This document shows, one piece after another, positions 9,979-20,671 of a DNA stretch of 64,000 nt. The stretch covers positions 114,250,654 to 114,314,653 of the forward strand of contig CM068367.1 in assembly GCA_034769895.1 (NCBI GenBank), written 5' to 3'. This DNA comes from Magicicada septendecula. Lineage: Eukaryota; Arthropoda; Insecta; Hemiptera; Cicadidae. A model generated the notes under the pieces. That model was not told the origin of the DNA. It worked only from the letters and a program-made list of their open reading frames with translations, and did no database searches. The translations under genes were made by a program, and so were the position numbers. Numbering within the stretch: position 1 is the stretch's first letter; every line of letters starts with the position of its first letter.

Positions 9979-12895
9979 ATGGCAAACGATAACAGCCGCA
10001 AATTAAAACAGAATCAAATAATTTTTTGCATACAGCCCTGATTTGTAGAGTGCTCACGACCTATTGTTTTTGGTGAAGATCGGTTGAGGGAAAGGGGTAG
10101 TTTACCAGCAACGGTTTTTTTTTATCAAGGGTAATTTTGTTTGTTTGGCAAACGATAACAGCCGCAACTTCAAAGAGAATCAAATAATGTTTCGTATACA
10201 ACCCTTAATTGCAGAGGTCTCAAGATCTGTTGATTTTGGTAAAGATCGGTTAAGGGAAAGGGGTAGTTTACCTGCAACGTTTTATGTTTTAACAAGGGTA
10301 TTTTCTATGGCAAACGATAACAGCCGCAAATTCAAATATAATAAAATAATGTTTTGCATACTGCCCTGAATTGTAGAGTTCTCAAGACCTTTTGTTTTTG
10401 GTGAAGATCGGTTAAGGGAAACGGGTAGTTTACCTGCAGCGTTTTATGTTTTAAAAGGGTATTTTCTATGGCAAACGATAAGAGCCGCAAATTCAAACAG
10501 AATCAAATAAGGTTTTGCATACTGCCCTGATTTCTTGAGTACTAAAGACCTATTGTTTTTGGTGGAGATCGTTTAAGGGAAAGGTGTAGTTTACCAGCCA
10601 CGTGTTTTGTTTTATCAAGGGTATTTTGTATGGCAAACGATAACAGCCGCAAATTCAAACAGAATCATATAATATTTTGCATACATCCCTGAATTGTAGA
10701 GTTCTCACGACCTATCGTTTTTGGTGAAGATCGGTTAAGGGAAAGGGGTAGTTTACCAGCAACGGATTTTTATCAAGGGTAATTTTTGTCTATGGTAAAC
10801 GATAACAGCCGCAAATTCAAACAGAATCAAATGATGTTTTGCATACAACCCTGTATTGTAGAGTTCTCAATACTTTTTGGTGTTTGTGAAGATCGGTTAA
10901 GGGAAAGGGGTAGTTTACCTGCAACGTTTTATGTTTCAAAAGGGTATTTTCTATGGCAAACGATAAGAGCCGCAAATTCAAACAGAATCAAATAAGTTTT
11001 TGCATACAGCCCTGATTTGATGAATAATAAAGACCTATTGTTTTTGGTGAAGATCGGTTAAGGGGAAGGGGTAGTTTACCAGCCACGTTTTTTGTTTTAT
11101 CTAGGGTATTTTCTATGGCAAACGATAAGAGCCGCAAATTCAAACAGAATCAAATAAGTTTTTGCATACAGCCCTGATTTGATGAATAATAAAGACCTAT
11201 TGTTTTTGGTGAAGATCGGTTAAGGGAAAGGGGTAGTTTACCAGCCACGTTTTTTGTTTTATCTAGGGTATTTTGTATGGCAAACGATAACAGCCGCAAA
11301 TTCAAACAGAATCATATAATATTTTGCATACTGCCCTGAATTGTAGAGTTCTCAAGGTCTGTTGGTTTTGGTGAAGATCGGTTAAGGGAATAGGGTAGTT
11401 TACCTGCAACGGTTTTTTATCAAGGGTAAATTTTTTCTATGGTAAACGATAACAGCCGCAAATTCAGACAGAATCAAATGATGTTTTGCATACAGCCCTG
11501 TATTGTAGAGTTCTCAATACCTATTGGTGTTGGTGAAGGTCAGTTAAGGGAATGGGGTAGTTTGCCAGCAACATTTTATGTTTAGCAAGGATAATTTTTT
11601 ATATGACGAACGATAACTGCCTTAAATTCAAACAGAATCAACTAGGTTTTTGCATACCTTTTTGAACTAAAGAGAACTCAAGGTCTGTTGATTTTGTTGA
11701 AGATGGGTTAAGGGAAGGGGTAGTTTATCAGCAACGTTTTGTATTTTAAAAAGGGTAATTTTTTATGACGAACGATAACTGCCGAAAATTCAAAGAGAAT
11801 CAAATAAGTTTTTGCATACAGCCCTGATTTGATGAATAATAAAGACCTATTGTTTTTGGTGAAGATCGGTTAAGGGGAAGGGGTAGTTTACCAGCCACGT
11901 TTTTTGTTTTATCTAGGGTATTTTCTATGGCAAACGATAAGAGCCGCAAATTCAAACAGAATCAAATAAGTTTTTGCATACAGCCCTGATTTGATGAATA
12001 ATAAAGACCTATTGTTTTTGGTGAAGATCGGTTAAGGGAAAGGGGTAGTTTACCAGCCACGTTTTTTGTTTTATCTAGGGTATTTTGTATGGCAAACGAT
12101 AACAGCCGCAAATTCAAACAGAATCATATAATATTTTGCATACTGCCCTGAATTGTAGAGTTCTCAAGGTCTGTTGGTTTTGGTGAAGATCGGTTAAGGG
12201 AATAGGGTAGTTTACCTGCAACGGTTTTTTATCAAGGGTAAATTTTTTCTATGGTAAACGATAACAGCCGCAAATTCAGACAGAATCAAATGATGTTTTG
12301 CATACAGCCCTGTATTGTAGAGTTCTCAATACCTATTGGTGTTGGTGAAGGTCAGTTAAGGGAATGGGGTAGTTTGCCAGCAACATTTTATGTTTAGCAA
12401 GGATAATTTTTTATATGACGAACGATAACTGCCTTAAATTCAAACAGAATCAACTAGGTTTTTGCATACCTTTTTGAACTAAAGAGAACTCAAGGTCTGT
12501 TGATTTTGTTGAAGATGGGTTAAGGGAAGGGGTAGTTTATCAGCAACGTTTTGTATTTTAAAAAGGGTAATTTTTTATGACGAACGATAACTGCCGAAAA
12601 TTCAAAGAGAATCAAATAATTTTTTGCACCCTTTCCTGAGTTGCAGAGAGCTCAAGGTCTATTGATTTTGGTGAAGATCGGTTAAGGGAAATGGGTAGTT
12701 TACCTGCAACATTTTATGTTGTAACAAGAGAAATGTTTCCATGACGAACGATAACTGCCGCACATTCAAACAGAATGAAATATTTTTTTGCACGCTTCCC
12801 TGAATTGTAGAGGACTGAAGGCCTATTGATTTTGGAGAAGATCGGTTAAGAGATAGGGGTACTTTACCTGCAACCGTTTATGTTTTAACAAGAGT
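9979..12895 (+). repeat. 162-bp tandem repeat array, block 3 (about 18 units)
   Basis: This is the longest run of the unit. Variants are ordered: GGCAAACGATAACAGCC or AAGAGCC forms lie towards the 5' side, and GACGAACGATAACTGCC forms dominate next to the tail. In units reading CAGCCCTGTATTGTAG the frame stays open across the whole unit, while in most others CAGCCCTGA terminates it. Confidence 0.93.
10996..12619 (+). repeat. 812-bp perfect tandem duplication of five repeat units
   Basis: The segment 10996-11807 recurs at 11808-12619 with an offset of exactly 812 bases. I found no difference when comparing line by line, including unit-specific oddities such as GGGAATAGGGTAG and GATGAATAATAAAG. 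The join falls in GAATCAAATAA, which occurs in every unit. Unequal exchange or slippage between units would produce this, and so would an assembly error. Confidence 0.9.
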
Positions 12896-13363
12896 AAAGT
12901 ACTTAATTTTGATAAATAAAGTATCCTGATGAGAAGCTCATAATAATCCACTGTAGAGACGTAGATGAAATATCTATAAATGAAGAGGTTAGGTGAACGG
13001 GGTGGGGGTAATTTTCTATAAATGAAAATTATAGTTGAAGGAGAGGGGAGAATTTTGTATATGTGTACTACGTTATCGGCAACTAAGAAGTAGTTCTTTG
13101 TTAAAATTCCTTCCCGGGCTGTTTAGCTTTAGTCCAATGTTTTCTGAAAAACCAGACTTTTCGGCAGTGCCATCGCTGCCATCATCAGTGAAAATCGAGG
13201 CGAAAACGTGAGGTGGTATACGTTAGTGACCACAGTACTGTGGTTAAGGCTGAAGCAATAAGTAGAAAGAAGTAGTTTCTATGGAAATATTTCATTTCGA
13301 ATATGATTTTAAATATAAATCTTAGAACATGGAAGTCATGTATGGTTCTCCATACCGATATTT

Positions 13364-13915
13364 ATAAACGATATAATAAATAGATGACACATAACAAGCC
13401 ACTTTATAGTGTCAAAATAAACAAATAAAACTCTTCCGTGAAAAACGATTTCCTTACTATTTTATCTGGTAGGCTACTTTCTTAAGCTCTTAAGTTCTGT
13501 CTGTACTGTAACTAATCTGTATTATTCAACTGAATACAAGATTCGTTCACTGTTTGTAATGTTAAAAGCTTATCTGAAAGCAAAATTAATATAACATTTA
13601 AAATTTTGAGATTTACATTTTTTAGAAATTTACGAAACGTATGAAATATAAATGCCGCCACCAATGTTCTGCAATAATTACTACGTACTATTCCAACGCG
13701 GAACAGAAGTATTTTAGATAAAACGTTTAATAATTTAACTCATTGTTTGAAACAGTTTTTGCAGCTGCTCGAATAAGGGAGAACTAGTTCAAGCAATGAA
13801 GGAAATTAAAAGAAAAATTGTATCTACAATACTCGTGTTTTGCATCGTAATAGTACATTTTAGTTCTTGATAACAACACGGACATGTCGTGGACAACAAA
13901 ATCCAAGAATTTAAT
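13364..13915. other. AT-rich spacer, nothing recognised
   Basis: Single-copy-looking AT-rich DNA lies between the Helentron-like array and the hAT MITE. No gene or repeat was identified. Confidence 0.5.
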
Positions 13916-13923
13916 GTTCTACT

Positions 13924-14480
13924 CAGCGGCGGCCCTAGCCCTTTATTAGGGTGGAGCGAGAATCCCGTTCGGCGCCCCTTGGTCGACACCTTTCGAATCA
14001 ATTATAATTCAGTTTCTGTTAAGTAAAACACTAACTTTTCAAATATCAATGCGTTTATTGAATCAAAATTAAGTTGCTATTCATATTGCACTCTTGCTGC
14101 AACATAAACAAAATTACTATTAATTAGTATTTGGTATTTAACATTTGGATCAGTTAGAATAATTCTAAAACTAAAAACGAATCTGATAACATTATAAAAA
14201 AAACAGGAACATCGATATTCTATGTAGTATTTTACGTATTATTGTGATGACAATAAAAATAATAAACAAATACTAAAAACTCTATGTACCTAATTATAAA
14301 GGTGCTACCGCTACCGCGCCGCCAATGATACTCATAACATAATTATTTTTCATTATAGGACGTAGGTAGCTAAGAGCTATATGTGGAAAAAAGGCCCCCA
14401 AAAAATTTATTTTTTTCACAATCGGATTTTGGCGCCCCTCCTTACCCGGCTCCTCTCGCTCTACCCCAGGGCCGGCCCTG
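13924..14480. mobile_element. hAT-type MITE with 8-bp target duplication
   Basis: The left end is CAGCGGCGGCCCTAG and the right end GGGCCGGCCCTG, inverted imperfect copies that extend inward (GGTGGAGCGAGA is mirrored by TCTCGCTCTACCCC, and GGCGCCCC occurs on both sides). The 8-bp sequence GTTCTACT stands directly before (13916-13923) and directly after (14481-14488) the element. The 8-bp duplication and CAG..CTG termini are those of the hAT superfamily. The 557-bp body is AT-rich and carries no transposase, so the copy depended on an enzyme supplied elsewhere. Intact duplications argue for a moderately recent insertion. Confidence 0.85.
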
Positions 14481-14488
14481 GTTCTACT

Positions 14489-15994
14489 CGCCAGTTAACG
14501 GTGTTGCGATCTACCCAATATACGTTGTTTGCGAAACGATGAAATAGCAATCACAAAAAATATAAAAAATCTATACTTTTGGTATGTACTTACAATTGTG
14601 TGTAAAGAGTAGAGAAGACGTGTTGACGAATACTCACCTGTAACAAAAAAACGTGAATAAGCATTAAGCCACAACTTAACACATTTCTCTTTGTTTTAGA
14701 AAGTTTCTAAAGTTTTAAAAATAAAAGTATTTCTATAAATGTTTATTTCTAAAATAGAATATAATAATGTTATTCACAAATCCTGCAGTCATCCTTCGTC
14801 TTACATAGATTGCGTTGAAGTTACAAATTCATCCATCGATTGTGAGTCTCCTACAGTTATTACAGCCTCTCATGTCCTACACACCAGAGGCTTTTCTTGT
14901 AACAATCTCCACGTTGCAAGTCTCTGCTTCGCCTGATCAAGTATGTCCTCTTTTCACGATTCCCTCTTTGCAACTCCTTTAAAAGTTCGTTGTGATGGAT
15001 TGTAGACATTTGAATTTGAATTTAACTGACCCACTTTTACACCACAGAAAACAATCGACCACTGAAACAATCGGCAGCCGCCTTCAGGCTAGTTGTAATC
15101 TAATACATGTAGGTAAATAAATAATACTCATCAACCAGTCAATAGAGAGTCAACAAAATAATAATAATAAGAAGAAGAACAAAACTTTACATAAATAATA
15201 GTCAAAAGATAAAATAATACAAATGAATACTTACTACGAAAAAACACACAACACTCACAAAAAAAAAGCACAATGCGCACGAACACTTCCACACCACCAA
15301 GGTCAACAACAAAACACAGCGACAGTAGCGCAAGTGGCCCAACCCTTTTACAGTAATAGTGAAAGTAGGCGGTAAACACCGCTAAGGCCACCCAACAACT
15401 AAAGTGGTTTACAAATTGAAAGAAGCGAAAGTTCGGAATTTCGCTGCTAACCTGACTAATGAAATTATTATTTGTAACAATAAAAACAACTTCATTAAAC
15501 CTTCGTTCGAACCATTTCTTTACTTTACCAATAATATTTGCATCCTGCCATAAAATTTATGTTGCGGCTCCTACACATGCCCAGCCAACCTTGACCGAGA
15601 CGTGTTACCTCTCTGAACATTCACTCTATTGGTCATTCACACGGACCTGCAAAGATCGACAAGATTCGCCCGCGTATTCACAACCACACTCACACGAAAT
15701 AACCTACTATAAATATACTATAAAAAAATTTTTCGTATCGAACACAAGGTTCCGTAAGTATTAAACGGTAAATAATTTTCCTAATATATGGCAAGAGTTA
15801 AAAGCAGCGCGCAACCAAAACTCAGTGGCTATCTTTCTAAATTCAAATTCAAATGACGATCTACCTCATTTCAATTATAAATTAGGGCGCATGTATAATA
15901 ATCAACCGACAGTTTTTTTGTGCGTTATAACATTGTTAAAAGTAGATGAAATTACTTCTATCCTGCCAGAGTTTGTATAAACTTATCAGAGCTA
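14489..15994. other. Non-coding DNA, nothing recognised
   Basis: No coding region stands out. An 86-codon minus frame at 15131-15391 and a 101-codon plus frame at 15459-15764 have no recognisable motif and no supporting context. Confidence 0.5.
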
Positions 15995-16026
15995 CTGATG
16001 ATGCTTCATTGCAGTATAGGCGAAAC
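15995..16026 (+). ncRNA. Hammerhead-ribozyme-like core motif, relic
   Basis: CTGATGA (15995-16001) is followed by a weak stem-loop and GAAAC (16022-16026), then an A-rich stretch with AAGAAGAAGAAAAAATAAC. CUGANGA and GAAA are the two conserved strands of the hammerhead core. Such motifs with a very short third stem are known at the ends of Penelope-like elements. Stem II is poorly paired here and no retroelement reading frame was found next to it, so this is at best a decayed copy. Confidence 0.3.
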
Positions 16027-16439
16027 ATTTAGTATTAAGAAGAAGAAAAAATAACGCGATGTGTGTTGATCGGGAAAAGGGGTTGTTATTAATGGTGAAA
16101 ACCACGAAATCTTAACAGCGAGACGTGTTAGACTGTTTTTGAAGTTCAGTATATACGCACGAAATTTGGCTACGAATAGATCGTCTTTAACTTCTCCGGT
16201 GACAATCCAAGCGAGAAAGACAGACATTTTGAGAAATAATACCCGCCCGTTTGGACGAGTGAATCGACCACTCCATCACTCAAGCTCATACGTTTATAAA
16301 TATATAATGTAAAAGCTTATTGTATTATGATCGCACCAGCTTATTGTAAAATCCTGTCGTTAAATAGAGTAAATTTATTAGATTATGAGGTTAACGTATT
16401 GCCATATTGCGTAATTTATGGCCACGGTAGCCTGACATA

Positions 16440-16856
16440 TGGGGTGGTCAGAGCACAAGCAGACCAAGTCCATTCTGTCATATTTCGAGAAACATAAGGA
16501 TAAAGTTAATCATCAATGATTAGTTCTGGGGAGCATTTTCAATCTCTGTTGACTGTTATAATTGCATTTAAGATATTAACCTAAATAATGATCATGGCCA
16601 AAAGTGCTGTTATAATTATTTTAATAAGATTTTCTTTCTTTAATACTAAATATGAGGACTTGGTTCACTTGTGCTCTGAAAATATATGTGAATTGAAACC
16701 ATGACTGCCACTAGTGCTGCTACAGTTGGCTAAATAACAAAGCACGGGCTTAGTCTGTTGTTGCTCTGAAAAGTATTCATTCTTGTGCTAGTACTGCATG
16801 CAAAATAGAGAATATGGCAAAAATGGACTTTGTCTACTTGTGCTCTGAACACCCCA
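16440..16856. mobile_element. TA-flanked MITE with reiterated terminal motif
   Basis: The left end is TGGGGTGGTCAGAGCACAAG.., and the right end is its inverted copy over about 33 bases with roughly three mismatches. TA precedes (16438-16439) and follows (16857-16858) the element, as expected for Tc1/mariner-type insertion. The terminal motif ACTTGTGCTCTGAA recurs inside in the right-hand orientation at about 16667 and, diverged (TTGTTGCTCTGAAA), at about 16761. The right half therefore holds three spaced copies. It encodes nothing. Confidence 0.7.
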
Positions 16857-17422
16857 TATATTTTAACCCTAAACAGTGTCAAGGATAAAAACGGAGTAAA
16901 GCTAATTAGGTTAATTACTCTATACGTTAGTCACAGTGGCTTGACTCCACGTATTTATCTGAAGTGCTTGAATGATGTTTTTTTATTCTGATGCGATAAG
17001 CATTTTTTGAAATATGATTGGCAAAATAAATGCCAATAATATTGTGGTATGGTTTTCTCTAATAAATCTATTTCTCTGTTCAATTTATTGCCCTGGCAAT
17101 ATTTATTACTGTGGCAATTTTTATTATTTTGGCAACGTTTATTACTTTGTCAAGTATCATTTTACATGTTTTGTAAAGGAGAGTAGAATGGAATAGCTTG
17201 AAATGCTAATTGTCACAATTACGATTTTAAAACAGTTTTATAACTTCAAAGTGATATAATTTTTAATTTAAAAACATAAAATGCGTCACATATTACATCT
17301 TTTGTTTATTCTTCTATGACACTAGAATTTACGTACTTTACTGATCAATTGCTTTAACAGTTTGTTCAATTATTGTTGTTAGCATGTTACGAGAACACGG
17401 CTGGCAAAGTGTGTTCCTTTTT
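16857..17422. other. AT-rich spacer with short imperfect repeats
   Basis: At about 17093-17160 a loose repeat of about 20 bases, built on TGGCAA plus TTTATTA, occurs three to four times and creates a short open frame (17014-17196). I do not regard this as a gene. Confidence 0.45.
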
Positions 17423-19468
17423 ACTTCCATATTCCTTAAGGAATGGAAGTATGGTGATGGCAAAAAAAATCGTGTTCGAGATTATTGCAGATTCTGATTC
17501 TACTACACTCAAAACATGAAAAAAAGTCGTTTTCCGAAAAGTGTCTGTGTGTGTGTCTGTGTGTGTGTCTGTCTGTGTGTGTGTCTGTGTGTGTGTCTGT
17601 CTGTGTGTGTGTCTGTAGATTTTTTTTCTATGGCAAACGATAACTGCCGCAAATTCAAACAGAATCAAATAATTTTCTGCATACAGCCATGATTTGTAGA
17701 GGACTCGCGACCTATTGTTTTTGGTGAAGATCCGTTGAGGGAAAGGGGTAGTTTACCGGCAACGGTTTTTTTTTATCAAGGGAAATTTTTTTTTTGGCAA
17801 ACGATAACAGCCGCAAATTCAAACAGAATCAAATAATGTTTCGCATACAGCCCTGAATTGTAGAGTTCTCAAGACCAATTGTTTTTGGTGAAGATCGGTT
17901 AAGGGAAAGGGGTAGTTTACCAGTAACGTTTTATGTTTTAACAAGGGTATTTCCTATGGCAAACGATAACAGCCGCAAATTCAAACAGAATCAAAAGATT
18001 ATTTGCATACAGCCCTATATTGTAGAGTTCTCAAGACCTATTGTTTTTGGTGAAGATCGGTTAAGGGAAAGGGGTAGTTTACCTACAACGTTTTTTTAAC
18101 AAGGGTATTTTCTATGGCAAACGATAACAGCCGCAAATTCGAACAGAATCAAATAATGTTTTGCATACAGCCCTAATTTATAGAGTACTCGCGACCTATT
18201 GTTTTTGGTGAAGATCGGTTGAGGGAAAGGGGTAGTTTACCTGCAACGGTTTTTTTTTATCAAGGGTAATTTTGTTTGTTTGGCAAACGATAACAGCCGC
18301 AAATTCAAACAGAATCAAATAATGTTTCGCATACAGCCCTGAATTGTAGAGTTCTCACGATCTGTTGATTTTGGTAAAGATCGGTTAAGGGAAAGGGGTA
18401 GTTTACCGGCAACGTTTTATGTTTTAACAAGGGTATTTTATATGGCAAACGATAGCAGCCGCAAATTCAAACACAAGCAAATTATTATTTGCATACAGCC
18501 CTACATTGTAGAGTTCTTAAGACCTATTGATTTTGGTGAAGACCGGATAAGGGAAAGGGGTAGTTTACCGGCAACGTTTTTTTAACAAGGGTATTTTCTA
18601 TGGCAAACGATAACAACCGCAAATTCAAACAGAATCAAATAATGTTTTGCATACAGCCCTGATTTGTAGAGTACTCAAGACCTATTGTTTTTGGTGAAGA
18701 TCGGTTAAGGGAAAGGGGTAGTTTACCTTTAACGTTTTATGTTTTAACAAGGGTATTTCCTATGGCAAACGATAACAGCCGCAAATTCAAACAGAATCAA
18801 AAGATTATTTGCATACAGCCCTAGATTGTAGAGTTCTCAAGACCTGTTGTTTTTGGTGAAGATCGGTTGAGGGAAAGGGGTAGTTTACCTGCAACGTTTT
18901 TTTAACAAGGGTATTTTCTATGGCAAACGATAACAACCGCAAATTCAAACAGAATCAAATAATGTTTTGCATACAGCCCTGATTTGTAGAGTACTAAAGA
19001 CCTGTTGTTTTTGGTGAAGATCGGTTAAGGGGAAGGGGTAGTTTACCTGCAACGTTTTTTTATCAAGCGTATTTTCTATGGCAAACGATAACAGCCGCAA
19101 ATTCAAACAGAATCAAATAATTTTTTGCACACGTCCCTAAATTGTAGAGGTCTCAATGACTTTCGATTTTGGTGAAGATCGGTTAAGGGGAAGGGGTAGT
19201 TTACCTGCAACCTTTTACGTTTTAACAAGAGTAAAGTACTTGAAAATTTATTTAAACTTTTTGAAACAATGGTAATTGTTAAAAATAAAATAATTTTGTT
19301 GCCAGGCAATAAAATTATAATTTTTTCATTTTAATGTAATATAATATTTTTCATTTAATACAGCAATAAAAAGTCAGGTAAGACACAGCCTGGCTGTTTG
19401 GCTGAAAATGATTTTAAATATAAATCTTAGAATATGGAAGTCATGTATGGTTCTCCATACCGATATTT
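17423..19468 (+). mobile_element. Helentron-like non-autonomous element, complete subfamily-1 copy
   Basis: The 5' end ACTTCCATATTCC-TTAA-GGAATGGAAGT follows a T-run. A leader homologous to 7010-7105 and a GTGTCTGT-type microsatellite (about 17541-17618) follow, then about ten 162-bp units (17630-19220) and the type-1 tail. The inverted end is GAATATGGAAGT, so the variant base in the 5' end (A in CATATTC) is matched at the 3' end. The hairpin GTATGG-TTCT-CCATAC and CGATATTT close it at a T. No target duplication is visible. This is the cleanest single element in the window and defines subfamily 1. Confidence 0.7.
17630..19220 (+). repeat. 162-bp tandem repeat array, block 4 (10 units)
   Basis: These are the same units as in 7171-12895, restarting at about 17632, 17794, 17957, 18115, 18281, 18443, 18600, 18762, 18920 and 19079. 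Alternating 158- and 162-base spacings reflect a short spacer form (AACGTTTTTTTAACAAGGG) against a long one (AACGTTTTATGTTTTAACAAGGG). Confidence 0.92.
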
Positions 19469-20671
19469 CTCATAGTTTTTGATTTTTAGGCGCTGAGTCG
19501 TAAACTTTGTCATTTATGAACTAGTCCATAACTTCGTCTTTCCAAATTAGTTTTATCAGTTTCACATAACGACGAGTCTCCAAAGAAATTAAAAAGGGCG
19601 CCGTTACTCATTATCTTGACATAATTAAGTAAATTCCAATCCAGCAAAGAAAGATTAATGAATCCCGATCCTACAACAAAGGGCGTTTAATTAAATTTCG
19701 ACCAAAACTGAAGGTTTTTATAATGGAAAAACTGCCGGTTCCTTGATAGTACCTAACAGCGCATCTTTATTGTACCTGCCAGTGCTCGGCCGTTTACATT
19801 GATCTTTGAAATTAAGAACCATTATGTCACTCGTTATAGACATAAAAACAGAACTTATTTCTGTCGATTACAAAATTTACGTAAGTTTTTATTTAATTTA
19901 GTATTTTTATCGGGTTAAAGTCAATTCAGAACTGTTCACCAACTGTCTAGCAATACTATAAAATAATATTATAAAAATTAAAGATGTTGTAATGTTGCAT
20001 TAGGCGACGTCTACTTTGGTATGCAATTTTAGGATAAAAAACTCGGATCATCACCAAAGACAGTAAACCATGCAAAAATTGTAGGCCTATTATTTGTCTT
20101 AATCAAACATCAATTAATTAAATATTTCTACACAATAAAAACTAATCATTCAAATGCCACACCCTAAATCCAGCCCCATCTACCGTCCCTGCGGCAGTAG
20201 CTCTATTTGAAGCTCGGGACGCAGTATACGAGCGGGCGACGGGCATGCCCATCGTCCCGCACAGCCCTCGAAATTGTATGTCATGTCGGCGGACAAGACA
20301 GCTCACAATACCGCTACACGCACAATTACGCACCCACTCAGCAGAGAACGTTGATTGCATATTTATACAGCATTAGATATGCTCGATTCCTGACATTTCC
20401 GCACGATCGTGTTTTCATTTGATTCCACGATCAGTGGAACTGCTTATTATGTTCTGTACGTCTGATCTTCTTCAGCATATTTATTTAGAAACTTTTACGT
20501 ACTCCAATCGTGAATAGCGCTGCTCGCGTCACACTGATCACAAGCCATCATTACGACATAAACGATCATATAAATAACAGTAATACAGTGAGAACACAAA
20601 TTAATACGGTGACATTATAAATAACAGTTCTTAATTAATTCCTTACATTTTTAGTGACCGTCAATCAATGA
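19469..20671. other. Non-coding DNA with a GC-richer patch
   Basis: Position 20150-20310 is more GC-rich than its surroundings and gives two overlapping short frames on opposite strands. Neither resembles a known protein. The rest is AT-rich and featureless. Confidence 0.5.

Larger units (their letters stand above)
9810..13363 (+). mobile_element. Helentron-like non-autonomous element, complete subfamily-2 copy
   Basis: It begins with ACTTCCATGTTCC at 9810, abutting the CGATATTT end of the preceding copy in head-to-tail order. A leader, a short (GTGTGTCT)-type microsatellite (about 9930-9966), about 18 units of 162 bp and a type-2 tail (12900-13320) follow. The inverted end GAACATGGAAGT matches its own 5' end exactly over 12 bases. 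The hairpin and CGATATTT close the element, and single-copy sequence resumes at 13364. About 3.55 kb long, it has no coding capacity for a helicase or nuclease. Head-to-tail junctions are known products of rolling-circle elements. A perfect internal duplication is listed separately. Confidence 0.7.

Noticed and set aside
9517-10001. Minus-strand frames in the Helentron-like elements as small genes
   Set aside because: They cross repeat leaders and tails, differ between copies and contain microsatellite translation. They are shadows of repeated DNA.
6986-19468. CRISPR array or centromeric satellite as the explanation of the 162-bp repeats
   Set aside because: Units are contiguous with no spacers, and the arrays are bounded by transposon-like inverted ends and a hairpin at each locus, so they are internal to mobile elements.
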